A stretch of 64,000 bases of DNA from Flavobacteriales bacterium UBA7430 (lineage in GTDB: Bacteria > Bacteroidota > Bacteroidia > Flavobacteriales > UBA7430). The stretch is taken from assembly GCA_002478765.1 (NCBI GenBank), contig DLQO01000045.1, forward strand, positions 1 through 64,000. Reading direction: 5' to 3'. Shown here piece after piece: positions 7,592 to 16,437 of the stretch (the stretch's first letter is position 1; each line of letters begins with the position of its first letter). The notes below the pieces were generated by a model. The model saw only the letters and a list, made by a program, of their open reading frames with translations. It did no database searches and was not told the DNA's origin. The translations under genes and the position numbers were made by a program.

Positions 7592-7919
7592 CTGCTTCAA
7601 CTTTGATTGGTTCAACGCTTACAGCTCCGATACAATTTTGACAACAAGCTAACAATAAACCCATTCTGTCGTTGGTATTAATTTTCCAGTTTTTAGCAGC
7701 AATTTCTAACAACCATCCCTCCGGAATTAATCCTTCAAAAAATGGAAATAATCGTTTTTCCTCATAAACCTTATCTCTTACAGGCATTGTAAATGTTAGA
7801 AACTGTGTAGGATAAGTCGCTACATAATCATGATCATACTGAAAAATATACGCACCATCATCTGTTTCAGTTAGCACTCCTGCATAAATATCATTATAAA
7901 ATATTTTGGCTCTTCTCAT
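7584..7919 (-). CDS. HipS-like protein (free-standing HipA N-terminal subdomain)
   Basis: This 111-residue protein matches the N-terminal subdomain of HipA: the short YNDIYAGVLTE strand, and the conserved LFPFFEGLIPEGWLL segment at about 57-71, followed by NDRMGLLLACCQNCIGAVSV. In E. coli O127 and Legionella HipBST systems this domain is a separate protein that acts as, or helps, the antitoxin of HipT. The gene lies between the HTH gene (11 bp gap) and the kinase gene (8-bp overlap), the same order as hipB-hipS-hipT. The function is inferred from domain and order. Confidence 0.8.
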   Translation of the reverse strand: MRRAKIFYNDIYAGVLTETDDGAYIFQYDHDYVATYPTQFLTFTMPVRDKVYEEKRLFPFFEGLIPEGWLLEIAAKNWKINTNDRMGLLLACCQNCIGAVSVEPIKVEADE

Positions 7920-7930
7920 AACGGAGACTT

Positions 7931-8140
7931 TTATCGTGATATTTCTTTTGAAGGAACAGCAGCCAATTCATGACCAAACATTTGCAAAACTACAGCAACC
8001 TTATCGAGATTGAGATTTGTTTTCCCTTGTTCTAACTTACGAATTACAGTTAATGCAACTCCGGCACGTTCAGCAAACTGTTCTTGCGTTAATCCCACTT
8101 GCTTCCTACTTGTTTTCACAAAATCCGATAAACTTTTCAT
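7931..8140 (-). CDS. HipB-like HTH regulator/antitoxin
   Basis: This 69-residue single-domain Cro/CI-type HTH protein has the helix-turn-helix LTQEQFAERAGVALTVIRKLEQGK at about residues 18-41. In HipBA and HipBST systems the HTH protein binds operators over the promoter and represses the operon. It is first in a three-gene minus-strand operon. A TATATTTG promoter and two long direct repeats lie directly upstream, as expected for autoregulation. It is shorter than E. coli HipB (88 residues). Confidence 0.85.
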   Translation of the reverse strand: MKSLSDFVKTSRKQVGLTQEQFAERAGVALTVIRKLEQGKTNLNLDKVAVVLQMFGHELAAVPSKEISR

Positions 8141-8153
8141 TGTATGCTTTTAA

Positions 8154-8226
8154 ATATAATTACATGCAAATATAACAAATTATATGCAATTAAGTATAAT
8201 TACTTTGAAATTAACAAAATTATATG
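8154..8226. repeat. Tandem 33-bp repeat over the hipB promoter, likely operators
   Basis: Repeat units at 8154-8186 and 8194-8226 match at about 25 of 33 positions with a 40-bp period. Both contain TATAATTAC near the start and end in AATTATATG. An inverted pair AATTATA/TATAATT (8178-8184, 8195-8201) bridges them. The first unit covers the promoter -7 box. Cooperative binding of the HipB-like protein is the obvious inference. Confidence 0.55.
8167..8174 (-). promoter_or_regulatory. Promoter -7 element of the hip operon
   Basis: The minus strand reads TATATTTG, a full match to TAnnTTTG, 27 bp upstream of the hipB-like start codon and inside the first direct repeat. Confidence 0.65.
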
Positions 8227-8270
8227 TTTAAAGATATAAAACAGCTGGAGCAAGTAGAAGAACGAATAAG

Positions 8271-9338
8271 TTACTCGCCTTCTTTCTGTAAACGCTGAAC
8301 CGTGTAATTTCGCCAACGATCAAGTACATCCGAAAAATCCGAAGGCAACTCAGAATCAAACTGCATCCATTTTTCATCTTTTGGATGATGAAAACCCAAT
8401 GATTTGGCATGTAAAGCATGACGAGGTATCACCTTAAAACAATTTTGAACAAACTGCTTGTACTTAGAAAAAGTTGTTCCTTTTAAAATTCGGTCACCTC
8501 CATAAACCTCATCATTAAAAATCGGATGACCTATGTGTTTGAAATGAGCCCTTATCTGATGCGTTCTACCCGTTTCCAACCTACATTCAACAAAAGTAAC
8601 ATAGCCGAAACGCTCTAAAACTTTGTAATGCGTTACTGCATGTCGGCCATAATCCTCTCCCTCTGGAAAAACATCCATGACTTTTCTATTTCTCAAACTT
8701 CTACCAATATTCCCTGTAATGGTTCCCTCATCGTCTTCAAAGTCTCCCCAAACAAGAGCACGATACCTCCGTGCCGTGATACGGTCGTGAAATTGCTTTT
8801 GCAAATAAACAAGGGCATGTTCTGTTTTTGCCACAACTAAAACACCCGATGTGTTTTTATCAATTCGATGCACCAAACCTGGGCGTGTATCATCATCACA
8901 TTTGGCTAGCTTGTCGATGTGAAATTTTAGGGCATTCAACAGCGTACCTGTATAGTGACCGTAGCTTGGATGTACAACCATTCCAGGCTCTTTATTTACA
9001 ATGACTAGGTGATCGTCGTCATGCACAATGGTTACAGGGATGTCTTGTGGGACAAGTGTTTTATCGCGCTTGGGAAAGTCCTGGGTCACGAGTATCACGT
9101 CATCGGGCTTAATTTTATAACTTGATTTGACAGCAACATTGTTTACCAGTACAAAGTTATGATCGGCTAGCTTCTGCACTTTATTACGCGTCATGTTGGC
9201 TATTTGATTCGTCAGAAACTTATCAATTCGCATCATTACCTGCTGGCCATCCACAATCAACTTATGGTGTTCATAGATCCCGTCTAAGCTCAAACCTTCA
9301 GTTGTATTAAATTCCTCTTCCTCCATCCTCTTATTCAT
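8271..9338 (-). CDS. rluD: 23S rRNA pseudouridine synthase, RluA/RluD family
   Basis: This 355-residue protein has an S4 RNA-binding domain at about 35-95 and an RluA catalytic domain. The catalytic Asp is D160 in HRIDKNTSGVLVVAK. RluD modifies helix 69 of 23S rRNA; the assignment within RluA, RluC and RluD rests on the S4 domain and length. The start at 9338 overlaps the upstream PASTA gene by 8 bp (ATGAATAA), so the two are probably translationally coupled. PASTA-RluD adjacency is common in Bacteroidota. Confidence 0.88.
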   Translation of the reverse strand: MNKRMEEEEFNTTEGLSLDGIYEHHKLIVDGQQVMMRIDKFLTNQIANMTRNKVQKLADHNFVLVNNVAVKSSYKIKPDDVILVTQDFPKRDKTLVPQDIPVTIVHDDDHLVIVNKEPGMVVHPSYGHYTGTLLNALKFHIDKLAKCDDDTRPGLVHRIDKNTSGVLVVAKTEHALVYLQKQFHDRITARRYRALVWGDFEDDEGTITGNIGRSLRNRKVMDVFPEGEDYGRHAVTHYKVLERFGYVTFVECRLETGRTHQIRAHFKHIGHPIFNDEVYGGDRILKGTTFSKYKQFVQNCFKVIPRHALHAKSLGFHHPKDEKWMQFDSELPSDFSDVLDRWRNYTVQRLQKEGE

Positions 9339-10146
9339 TTAAAATACTATCGAGTCTAGCTTTCAAACTATCCTGTCTTATCAATTCAAGTGTGTCTATT
9401 ATCAAATGTGAGCTGTCTTCTGTAAACCACAAGTTTACAAACGCACCTAAATCTATTCCCTCAGATTCCGCAACAGGCTCCTGCTTAATAACAAATGCAT
9501 TAGCAGTGTCAACAACAGAAATATCGAAGTAGAACTCCCCTTTGTTTAAAGACAAATTCTGTAACCTCACATTCATATCCTTCTCAAAGTCACCTATAAA
9601 GTTTGGCATTTTGATTTGCCTTCCTTGTCCATTTCCGAGAACCAAATCGAGCTTTGTAGCCTTCTCTAACTTTTGACCTATCTCAATAATGGAATCTTGG
9701 TAAAGAACACCTAAAACAACATTCGCATGTTCATCATCTTCATATACAAAAGCACCGACCCTGAAACCTTTTGCTTTTAAAACAGACATATACTGTCGCA
9801 AAGAGCGATCGGTATATTCAGGAAGTGACAATAAGCTCACATTTTTAGGGTTTACGGTCAAATAAAGCTCTCTATCTTTTTTAACTCTTGACCCTGCTTT
9901 TGGCAATTGATCAATCACAGATCCTCTAGGATAATCTGCATTATAAGCCCCTGAATCAACGACAGAGAACCTCAGATTTAAATCTGAAAGGGTGTCTTCC
10001 ACTTCATAAATAGAGAAACTTCGAATATCTGGAACGAGAATGGATTCACCATGCATCGTCATTTTATCAAGAACACGAAGAGATCCGTATACAAGGCCAA
10101 TCAAAACAAAAGCACCCAAAAAAAGGTGAACGACAATTCGTTTCAT
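9331..10146 (-). CDS. PASTA domain membrane protein
   Basis: This 271-residue protein has one N-terminal membrane segment (residues about 4-24) and a periplasmic part with three PASTA-like units (VPDIRSFSIYEVEDTL, LPEYTDRSLRQYMSVLKAKGF, MPNFIGDFEKDM). PASTA domains bind peptidoglycan fragments or act as cell-wall scaffolds. No kinase or transpeptidase domain is attached. It sits upstream of and overlaps rluD. Its function in Bacteroidota is unknown. Confidence 0.8.
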   Translation of the reverse strand: MKRIVVHLFLGAFVLIGLVYGSLRVLDKMTMHGESILVPDIRSFSIYEVEDTLSDLNLRFSVVDSGAYNADYPRGSVIDQLPKAGSRVKKDRELYLTVNPKNVSLLSLPEYTDRSLRQYMSVLKAKGFRVGAFVYEDDEHANVVLGVLYQDSIIEIGQKLEKATKLDLVLGNGQGRQIKMPNFIGDFEKDMNVRLQNLSLNKGEFYFDISVVDTANAFVIKQEPVAESEGIDLGAFVNLWFTEDSSHLIIDTLELIRQDSLKARLDSILNE

Positions 10147-10253
10147 AGTATGATTTTATAATCGGTAAAGATAGGAAACACTTTCATGCGACCAATAACC
10201 TATGAAAGCAATTAAATTGAATGAATCTTTGTGTTGAATGTAAGGGACTTTCA

Positions 10254-10261
10254 TATATTCG
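10254..10261 (+). promoter_or_regulatory. Promoter -7-like element of ridA
   Basis: TATATTCG differs from TAnnTTTG at one position, with TTG at 10233-10235 spaced 18 bp upstream. The same TATATTCG variant lies before the transporter gene at 13436. Confidence 0.4.
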
Positions 10262-10285
10262 CTATTCCATTAAACCAATCATCCA

Positions 10286-10663
10286 ATGAAATCTATCATA
10301 GAAACATCTCAGGCTCCCGCTCCGATAGGTCCTTATTCTCAGGCAGTACTTTCAGGGAATACGCTTTACACTTCAGGTCAAATTGCAATAAATCCGAAGA
10401 GTGGTGACTTAATCATGAACACTATTGAGGAAGAAACACACCAGGTCATGACCAATGTTAAAGCTGTTTTAGCCAAGGCGGGAATGAATTTCGATCACGT
10501 GATTAAGACGTCAATTTTCATTTCTGACATGGATAATTTTGGTCGAATAAACGAAATCTACGGTCAATATTTTACTGCAAATTTCCCTGCAAGAGAAACG
10601 GTTGAGGTAGCCCGATTGCCAAAAGATGTAAACGTTGAAATTTCTATGATTGCTGTAAAGTAA
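10286..10663 (+). CDS. ridA: RidA family enamine/imine deaminase
   Basis: This 125-residue RidA (YjgF/YER057c/UK114) protein is full length. It has the family signatures APAPIGPYSQAV near residue 10, TSGQI, and the C-terminal RETVEVARLPKDVNVEISMIA with the conserved Arg that binds the substrate carboxylate. RidA hydrolyses reactive 2-aminoacrylate and related imines made by PLP enzymes. The gene is monocistronic, divergent from the PASTA gene and convergent with the M61 peptidase gene. Confidence 0.93.
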   Translation: MKSIIETSQAPAPIGPYSQAVLSGNTLYTSGQIAINPKSGDLIMNTIEEETHQVMTNVKAVLAKAGMNFDHVIKTSIFISDMDNFGRINEIYGQYFTANFPARETVEVARLPKDVNVEISMIAVK

Positions 10664-10690
10664 TCTAAAGTTCTTAACCGGATTTGAGCC

Positions 10691-12409
10691 TTATTTCAGT
10701 GCATCAACCCACCTTTCTCTCAAAAAATTCTGCTGCGATGTAGGTGCTTTAACTGAGGCAATCGTGTACATTGGATAATACTTTTGGTTTGAAAAGTCGA
10801 CCGTTATATTCAATGTCTCAAAGCGCCGTTCCAACTTCATACGAAGCTGTTTTTTTCCTTTGAAAGAACCAAGAACCTCTTTGGTAACATCCCGTTCTTC
10901 AACAGACAAAATAACATCGCCTTCTGCAATTTTAAGTTCATCACCAGGGCCTCCAAGAACGACCTGTTTCACGACAAAAGATCCGCGTTGGATAACTCCC
11001 TTTAGACCCATCTGGGAAGCAAAAAAATCTCTATTTTCACTTTCCTGAATCCTCAACCCTACACAGGCGAAAACTTCATCCAAAGATTTTCGGAAATCTT
11101 TCGTGCCGTAAACATGATCTTCAATCGTGCGGAGAACACTGTCTCCTCCGAAACGGACCAATTCATGGACCAAATCTTCTTCGGAAAGACCTTTTGATTT
11201 ACAAGCATGATTTTCATACAAACTTGTCATCACATCTCTCAGAGATTCCTGCCCATTCGTCTTCTGCAATATATAGATGTCGATCATTAAAGCGCAAAGC
11301 GCTCCCTCCGTATAAATGGAAACTTTACGATTCGGAATACCCTGCACATAACCATCCAGCCAAGTATCAAAACTAGAATCGGCGACAGACATGTTGCTTC
11401 GCCCACCGTTGTGGAAATGCTTTAAAAGATTTTCTTCTTGTGTTTTTAAAAATTGAGTTTTTGTAAAAACTTTTGATCGCATTAAGTACAAATCCCCCAT
11501 ATACGTAGTAACCCCTTCGTAAAGATATCCCATGCGGGAATAATTTTCCTTAGAATAGTCATATGGGAAAAGTGATTTAGGTCGAATTTGCTTCACATTC
11601 CAAGTATGATATAACTCGTGAGAAGAAACACCCAATAAGGATTCGTAAAGCTTATCCGTCATCAACTCATCTCCAGGGCCAAGAGAAATAACCGTACTTG
11701 CTGTGTGTTCTACACCGTGGTAAGTTTTGTAGGGAAGAATCTGATTGATGAAATGATATTCTGAAACCGGAAAGTGCCCGAAGTCTTCCATCTGTTGTAT
11801 CGTGAATGCCTTAAAATCATTTAAGATTCGGGACCAATTTGGCTCGCATTTACCTTGAAACCAAACATGAAAAAACACAGCGTCAACCTGATAAATTTTA
11901 TGTTTAAGCGAATTGGATGCTACCCATGGGCTCTCTGCAAGTTGGTCGAAATTATTAGCTCGTAAATGGCGCCCCTTTTTCTCGAGAGAACAAGCTATTT
12001 CATAGTCATCCGGAACATTTAAATGAACCTCACAAGATTCTTCGATTCTGCCAGGAACATACAAACAACAATTCACCGGATTTACATACAATTGCTGTTC
12101 GTCTAAGTAAGTAGACCCTGCATTAAGCTCATTCGCATAATAATTATACTTAACGACGACATTTCTTACATTGGGAGTAAAAACTCTCCATGTATCCTTT
12201 GTAACCTTCTCAAACTTCAGAGGATTCCCCTTTGTATCAAGAACATTTAAAGATTGTATATTCTTCGCAAAATTACCCAGCTCGTATCTTCCTGGTCGCC
12301 ATGCTGGTAGCTGCAATGTTAACTCTGATTCGATGTGTTCCGAAATGCGCATTTCTATATCAATAAAATGCCGATGCGGTTGTTTGTATGAAAACTTATA
12401 GCGTATCAC
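10691..12409 (-). CDS. M61 family metallopeptidase (glycyl-aminopeptidase-like, PDZ)
   Basis: This 572-residue protein has an N-terminal beta-rich domain, a catalytic domain with the zinc motif HELYH (H264, E265, H268) in SSHELYHTWNVKQIRP, and a C-terminal PDZ-like region near 470-530. The M61 founder is a Sphingomonas glycyl aminopeptidase. No signal peptide is evident, so the protein may be cytoplasmic. It lies 13 bp upstream of, and presumably in one unit after, the MBL hydrolase gene on the minus strand. Confidence 0.88.
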   Translation of the reverse strand: MIRYKFSYKQPHRHFIDIEMRISEHIESELTLQLPAWRPGRYELGNFAKNIQSLNVLDTKGNPLKFEKVTKDTWRVFTPNVRNVVVKYNYYANELNAGSTYLDEQQLYVNPVNCCLYVPGRIEESCEVHLNVPDDYEIACSLEKKGRHLRANNFDQLAESPWVASNSLKHKIYQVDAVFFHVWFQGKCEPNWSRILNDFKAFTIQQMEDFGHFPVSEYHFINQILPYKTYHGVEHTASTVISLGPGDELMTDKLYESLLGVSSHELYHTWNVKQIRPKSLFPYDYSKENYSRMGYLYEGVTTYMGDLYLMRSKVFTKTQFLKTQEENLLKHFHNGGRSNMSVADSSFDTWLDGYVQGIPNRKVSIYTEGALCALMIDIYILQKTNGQESLRDVMTSLYENHACKSKGLSEEDLVHELVRFGGDSVLRTIEDHVYGTKDFRKSLDEVFACVGLRIQESENRDFFASQMGLKGVIQRGSFVVKQVVLGGPGDELKIAEGDVILSVEERDVTKEVLGSFKGKKQLRMKLERRFETLNITVDFSNQKYYPMYTIASVKAPTSQQNFLRERWVDALK

Positions 12410-12422
12410 TAAAATCTCTTAT

Positions 12423-13280
12423 TTACGATTGATCAAAGGAGGGAAATCGCTCCTCAAACTGAAATGCCTCGTGCAAACGCACTCCTTTATCTGTTTCTTT
12501 CAAAGAACAGCAGGAATGAAAATAATCATGTTCTAAAAATAAAGTATATCCTTTACGAACAACTGTTTCTAAAAAAACCTTTTTCTCTTGCAATGTGATC
12601 AAAGGCTTGGTGTCATATCCCATGACATATGGTAAGGGGATGTGCCCCACAGATGGCAATAAATCGGCAGCAAAAACAACCGTTTTATCTTGATATTTAA
12701 TGTGAGGTATCATTTGTGACTCGGTATGACCGTCAGCAAAAAGGACATCAAAACCTGGCAAAAAAAGGCCATCGGTTTTTACAAAATCCAATTGCCCAGA
12801 GGCTTTCATAGGCTCTAAATTCTCCCTTAAGAAAGAGGCCTTTTCTCTATCATTAGGGTTCATTGCAGTTTTCCAGTGAGCCTCATTAGACCAATAAGTT
12901 GCATTTTTGAATACAGGAACTAGTTCTCCTTTTTCATCGTATTTAATCCCCCCACCACAATGATCAAAATGCAAATGTGTTAAAAACACATCGGTAATAT
13001 CATCCGGGTGATACCCTTCTTTTGCGAGAGATGAAATCAAGGAGTCATCTCCATGAAGATGATAATAACTAAAAAACCTATCACTTTGCTTATCTCCAAG
13101 TCCATTATCAATCAATACTTTTCGATCACCATAGTCGACCAACATACTTCGCATGGCCCAGGGGCATAAATTATTTTCATCTGCAGGATTTGTTCTTTGC
13201 CAAATACTTTTGGGTACGACGCCAAACATAGCCCCTCCATCCAATTTAAAATTACCGGTTTCTATAGATTTTATTTTCAT
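12423..13280 (-). CDS. MBL-fold metallohydrolase
   Basis: This 285-residue metallo-beta-lactamase-fold hydrolase has the metal site HLHFDH (H102, H104, D106, H107). A later DGHTESQ at about 183 and LEHDYF near 249 supply further ligands. The sequence resembles quorum-quenching lactonase/AHL-hydrolase-like members, but the substrate cannot be read from the sequence. No signal peptide is seen. It is first of a two-gene minus-strand unit with the M61 peptidase. Confidence 0.83.
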   Translation of the reverse strand: MKIKSIETGNFKLDGGAMFGVVPKSIWQRTNPADENNLCPWAMRSMLVDYGDRKVLIDNGLGDKQSDRFFSYYHLHGDDSLISSLAKEGYHPDDITDVFLTHLHFDHCGGGIKYDEKGELVPVFKNATYWSNEAHWKTAMNPNDREKASFLRENLEPMKASGQLDFVKTDGLFLPGFDVLFADGHTESQMIPHIKYQDKTVVFAADLLPSVGHIPLPYVMGYDTKPLITLQEKKVFLETVVRKGYTLFLEHDYFHSCCSLKETDKGVRLHEAFQFEERFPSFDQS

Positions 13281-13404
13281 AACTATCTTATTTTCTATAA
13301 AGATACACAGATGACACTTTATTCCGATAGTCTTTATTAGATATTTGAGGAGACACCCCTAATGCCTTAAACAAACACAATAGCATATAGTGATGTGAAT
13401 TTAC

Positions 13405-13412
13405 TATATTCG
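13405..13412 (+). promoter_or_regulatory. Promoter -7-like element of the SLC12-like transporter
   Basis: TATATTCG is a one-base variant of TAnnTTTG, 23 bp upstream of the start codon. Confidence 0.35.
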
Positions 13413-13435
13413 AATCCTTGAAATTCATCTAAAAA

Positions 13436-15685
13436 ATGGCGGATACATTATTAAAGAAAAAAGCCAATTTTGGGACTGCGCCCGTATTTATGACGGCTAT
13501 CTCAACAATTCTTGGTGCTATATTGTATTTAAGATTTGGTTATGCTGTCGCTCATACCGGTTTTATAGGTGCAATCGCTATTATTATCATTGGTCATTTG
13601 GTAACCATCCCAACGGCCATGGCTGTTGCAGAAATTGCTACGAACCGAAAAGTAGAAGGTGGTGGAGCATATTATATTATTTCTCGTTCATTTGGATTAA
13701 ATATTGGTGCTGCAATTGGGATAGCACTATTTCTTTCTCAAGCTATTTCTGTTGCTTTTTACGTCATTGCTTTCGCGGAAGCCTTTATGCCTTTTGCTGA
13801 GTTTTTATTAAGCAGTTATCCTTTTCTCGAACCTTATGAAATCTATCTCGGAAACAAAAGGTTAATCGGAATTGTAATGATGATTTTCTTGAGTTTTGTG
13901 ATGCTCACAAAAGGAGCTAACATAGGAATGAATTTGCTTTATTACGTGGTCGCTGTACTTTTTGTGTCGCTGGTAATGTTTTTTATGGGCAAACCTATAG
14001 AAGGACATGAATTAACCGATGTAGACTTCATTTCTTCCATCTCAAACCCAGACTCATTCTTCTATGTGTTCACCATTATATTTCCAGCATTTACGGGTAT
14101 TGCAGCTGGACTGGGATTGTCTGGAGACTTGAAAAATCCAAAAAAATCAATCCCAAAGGGAACACTATTAGCTACAGCTGTTGGTATTGTTGTATACATA
14201 GCTGTTGCATTAAAACTCGTCCTATCAGCTTCACTGGATGACTTGGCTTCCGATCAGCTGATCATGAGTAGAATCGCTATTTGGGCCCCTATTATACCCA
14301 TTGGTCTGGCATGTGCAGCTGTATCCTCAGCATTAGGATCTGTTATGGTAGCACCCAGAACACTTCAGGCTTTAGGCGTAGATAAAATATTTCCAACTTT
14401 AACGTTAAACAATTGGTTGTCCCGAAACAAAAAAGGAACCATAGAACCTATTAACGCTTCCGTTGTTTCCTGTATCATCGCTTTTTTCTTTGTCTTTCTT
14501 GGTGACATTAATTTAGTTGCTGAAGTCATCGCTATGTTTTTTATGGTGACCTACGGAGCCATATGTTCCATTTCTCTTTTGGAACATTTTTCAGCAGACC
14601 CCTCTTACCGACCTACATTCCGATCCAGATGGTACATTTCGCTTCTTGGTGCTGCGCTTTCTTTTTGGTTGATGTTTAAAATGAATTCTACATATGCATT
14701 GGTATCCATAAGCTTTATGGTCCTTATTTACGCGTACATCAGTAAATACAACACATCAAGAGGAGGCATAATCAAGTTATTTAAAGGCGTTTTATTCCAA
14801 CTGAGTAGACAACTTCAAATTTTTGTGAGAAAAAAAGAATACAACAGTGCTGATGATCACTGGAGACCTTTTGCTATTTGTATATCTGACATAACACTTC
14901 AAAAAAGAGATGCTTTCGATTTTATGCGTTGGATTTCACATAAATATGGATTTGGGACGTACATGCATTTCATTGAAGGCTACCTAAACAAAGAATCTCA
15001 TATTAAATCACAAAAAACACTCACCAAACTTCACAGCCTTGCAGAGGGCTCTCGATCTAAAGTCTACCTTGATACCATTATCAGTCCATCGTACACATCT
15101 GCTATCGCTCAAGTGATTCAACTTGCAAGTATTTCGGGAAAGGGCCATAACCTGATCGTTCTGGAATTCGAAAGAAGCGATCAAGAGAAATTACAACAGA
15201 TCATCACAAATCATCATCTACTTACAGCTACAGATTTTGATGTATGCATACTCAACACAACATACAGGTCTTTCGGATACAAAAGAGACATACACATCTG
15301 GATCTCTCCTGACGACTATCAGGACTCAAACCTAGAAATTCTCCTAGGATACATACTACTTGGACATAAAAACTGGAAAAATGCAACGATTAAAATTTTC
15401 TCAATTTATGCCGAAGGCACCATTGAAAACCAGAAAGAACGACTCCTTGAGCTTATTCAAGTGGGGAGGTTACCTATTTCGCCTTCCAACATTAATCTGA
15501 TTGAAAGAAGTGAGACACATGACATCAAATCTATCATCAATGAGCAATCGGCAATAGCTGACTTCACATTGATTGGTTTCGATGAAAAAGTACTAGAAAA
15601 AGAAGGAACATCGTATTTTGAAGGTTATAATAAGCTTGGAAACATTCTTTTTGTCAACTCAATGAACAAAAAAGAAATTAAGTAA
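13436..15685 (+). CDS. APC-superfamily transporter, cation-chloride cotransporter-like
   Basis: This 749-residue protein has about 12 membrane segments in its first 440 residues and a soluble C-terminal domain of about 280 residues. The start of the transport core (FGTAPVFMTAISTILGAILYLRFGYAV) and the unwound-helix GLSGDLKNPKKSIPKGT motif near 225 match SLC12-type Na-K-Cl cotransporter relatives. It probably moves ions or amino acids across the inner membrane; the substrate is not determined. The long C-terminal domain is also typical of bacterial SLC12 relatives. It begins a plus-strand run into the menaquinone methyltransferase gene 23 bp downstream. Confidence 0.8.
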   Translation: MADTLLKKKANFGTAPVFMTAISTILGAILYLRFGYAVAHTGFIGAIAIIIIGHLVTIPTAMAVAEIATNRKVEGGGAYYIISRSFGLNIGAAIGIALFLSQAISVAFYVIAFAEAFMPFAEFLLSSYPFLEPYEIYLGNKRLIGIVMMIFLSFVMLTKGANIGMNLLYYVVAVLFVSLVMFFMGKPIEGHELTDVDFISSISNPDSFFYVFTIIFPAFTGIAAGLGLSGDLKNPKKSIPKGTLLATAVGIVVYIAVALKLVLSASLDDLASDQLIMSRIAIWAPIIPIGLACAAVSSALGSVMVAPRTLQALGVDKIFPTLTLNNWLSRNKKGTIEPINASVVSCIIAFFFVFLGDINLVAEVIAMFFMVTYGAICSISLLEHFSADPSYRPTFRSRWYISLLGAALSFWLMFKMNSTYALVSISFMVLIYAYISKYNTSRGGIIKLFKGVLFQLSRQLQIFVRKKEYNSADDHWRPFAICISDITLQKRDAFDFMRWISHKYGFGTYMHFIEGYLNKESHIKSQKTLTKLHSLAEGSRSKVYLDTIISPSYTSAIAQVIQLASISGKGHNLIVLEFERSDQEKLQQIITNHHLLTATDFDVCILNTTYRSFGYKRDIHIWISPDDYQDSNLEILLGYILLGHKNWKNATIKIFSIYAEGTIENQKERLLELIQVGRLPISPSNINLIERSETHDIKSIINEQSAIADFTLIGFDEKVLEKEGTSYFEGYNKLGNILFVNSMNKKEIK

Positions 15686-15708
15686 GTATTTTTGCATAAA
15701 AATTTAGT

Positions 15709-16437
15709 TTGAAAGATACCGTTAAGCCCTACAAAAATTCTTCCTCGTCAAAGAAGGTACAAGTTGCCGAAATGTTTGACAATATTGCTGGAAATTATGA
15801 TTTTCTAAATCATTTTCTTTCCCTAGGTATTGATATCTTCTGGCGTAAACAATTGGTGAAGCACTTGACCAAACAAGCACCAAAAACAATTTTAGATGTA
15901 GCTACTGGAACTGGAGACCTAGCAATCGCTATGCTTAAAACAAATCCAGACAAAGTTATTGGTGTAGACATTTCCAATGGGATGCTCGAAGTAGGGCGTA
16001 AAAAAATGAAAGAAAAGTCACTGGATCACATCATCACTCTTGAACAAGCTGATTCAGAAGATCTTCCCTATGAGGATGAAACTTTTGATGCTGTATGTGT
16101 TAGTTTTGGTGCACGTAACTTCGAAAATCTGGAAAAAGGGCTTTCCGAAATGAGAAGGGTACTTCGCGAAGGAGGTAAATTGTACATTCTGGAATTCTCG
16201 CAACCTACATCATTCCCTTTCAAACAGATCTACCAATTCTACTTCAAAGCAATATTACCGCTCATTGGTAAAGTGCTTTCTAAAGACAATTCAGCATACA
16301 GCTACCTTCCCGAATCTGTTAGTGCATTTCCTCACGGGAAAGAACTCAACAAAATCATAGAAAAGTGTGGTTATACCAATGCTAAAAACATTCCGTTAAC
16401 CTTAGGTATATCCTCAATTTACATCGCTAAAAAATGA
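15709..16437 (+). CDS. ubiE: Demethylmenaquinone methyltransferase (UbiE/MenG)
   Basis: This 242-residue SAM-dependent C-methyltransferase does the last step of menaquinone synthesis, here feeding the Nqr complex and respiration. It has the UbiE/COQ5 signatures FDNIAGNYDFLNHFLSLGID, DVATGTGDLA (SAM-binding motif I) and GARNFENLEKGL-EMRRVL. It appears to start at TTG (15709-15711); no ATG or GTG gives a complete N-terminus. Its TGA stop overlaps the next gene's ATG in ATGA at 16434-16437. Adjacency to porT is conserved in flavobacteria. Confidence 0.92.
   Translation: MKDTVKPYKNSSSSKKVQVAEMFDNIAGNYDFLNHFLSLGIDIFWRKQLVKHLTKQAPKTILDVATGTGDLAIAMLKTNPDKVIGVDISNGMLEVGRKKMKEKSLDHIITLEQADSEDLPYEDETFDAVCVSFGARNFENLEKGLSEMRRVLREGGKLYILEFSQPTSFPFKQIYQFYFKAILPLIGKVLSKDNSAYSYLPESVSAFPHGKELNKIIEKCGYTNAKNIPLTLGISSIYIAKK

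Noticed and set aside
7592..7615. Upstream ATG for the HipT-like kinase
   Set aside because: It adds eight residues not typical of the family; ATG 7591 gives the usual MNKCLCC start and the 8-bp overlap seen at other junctions.
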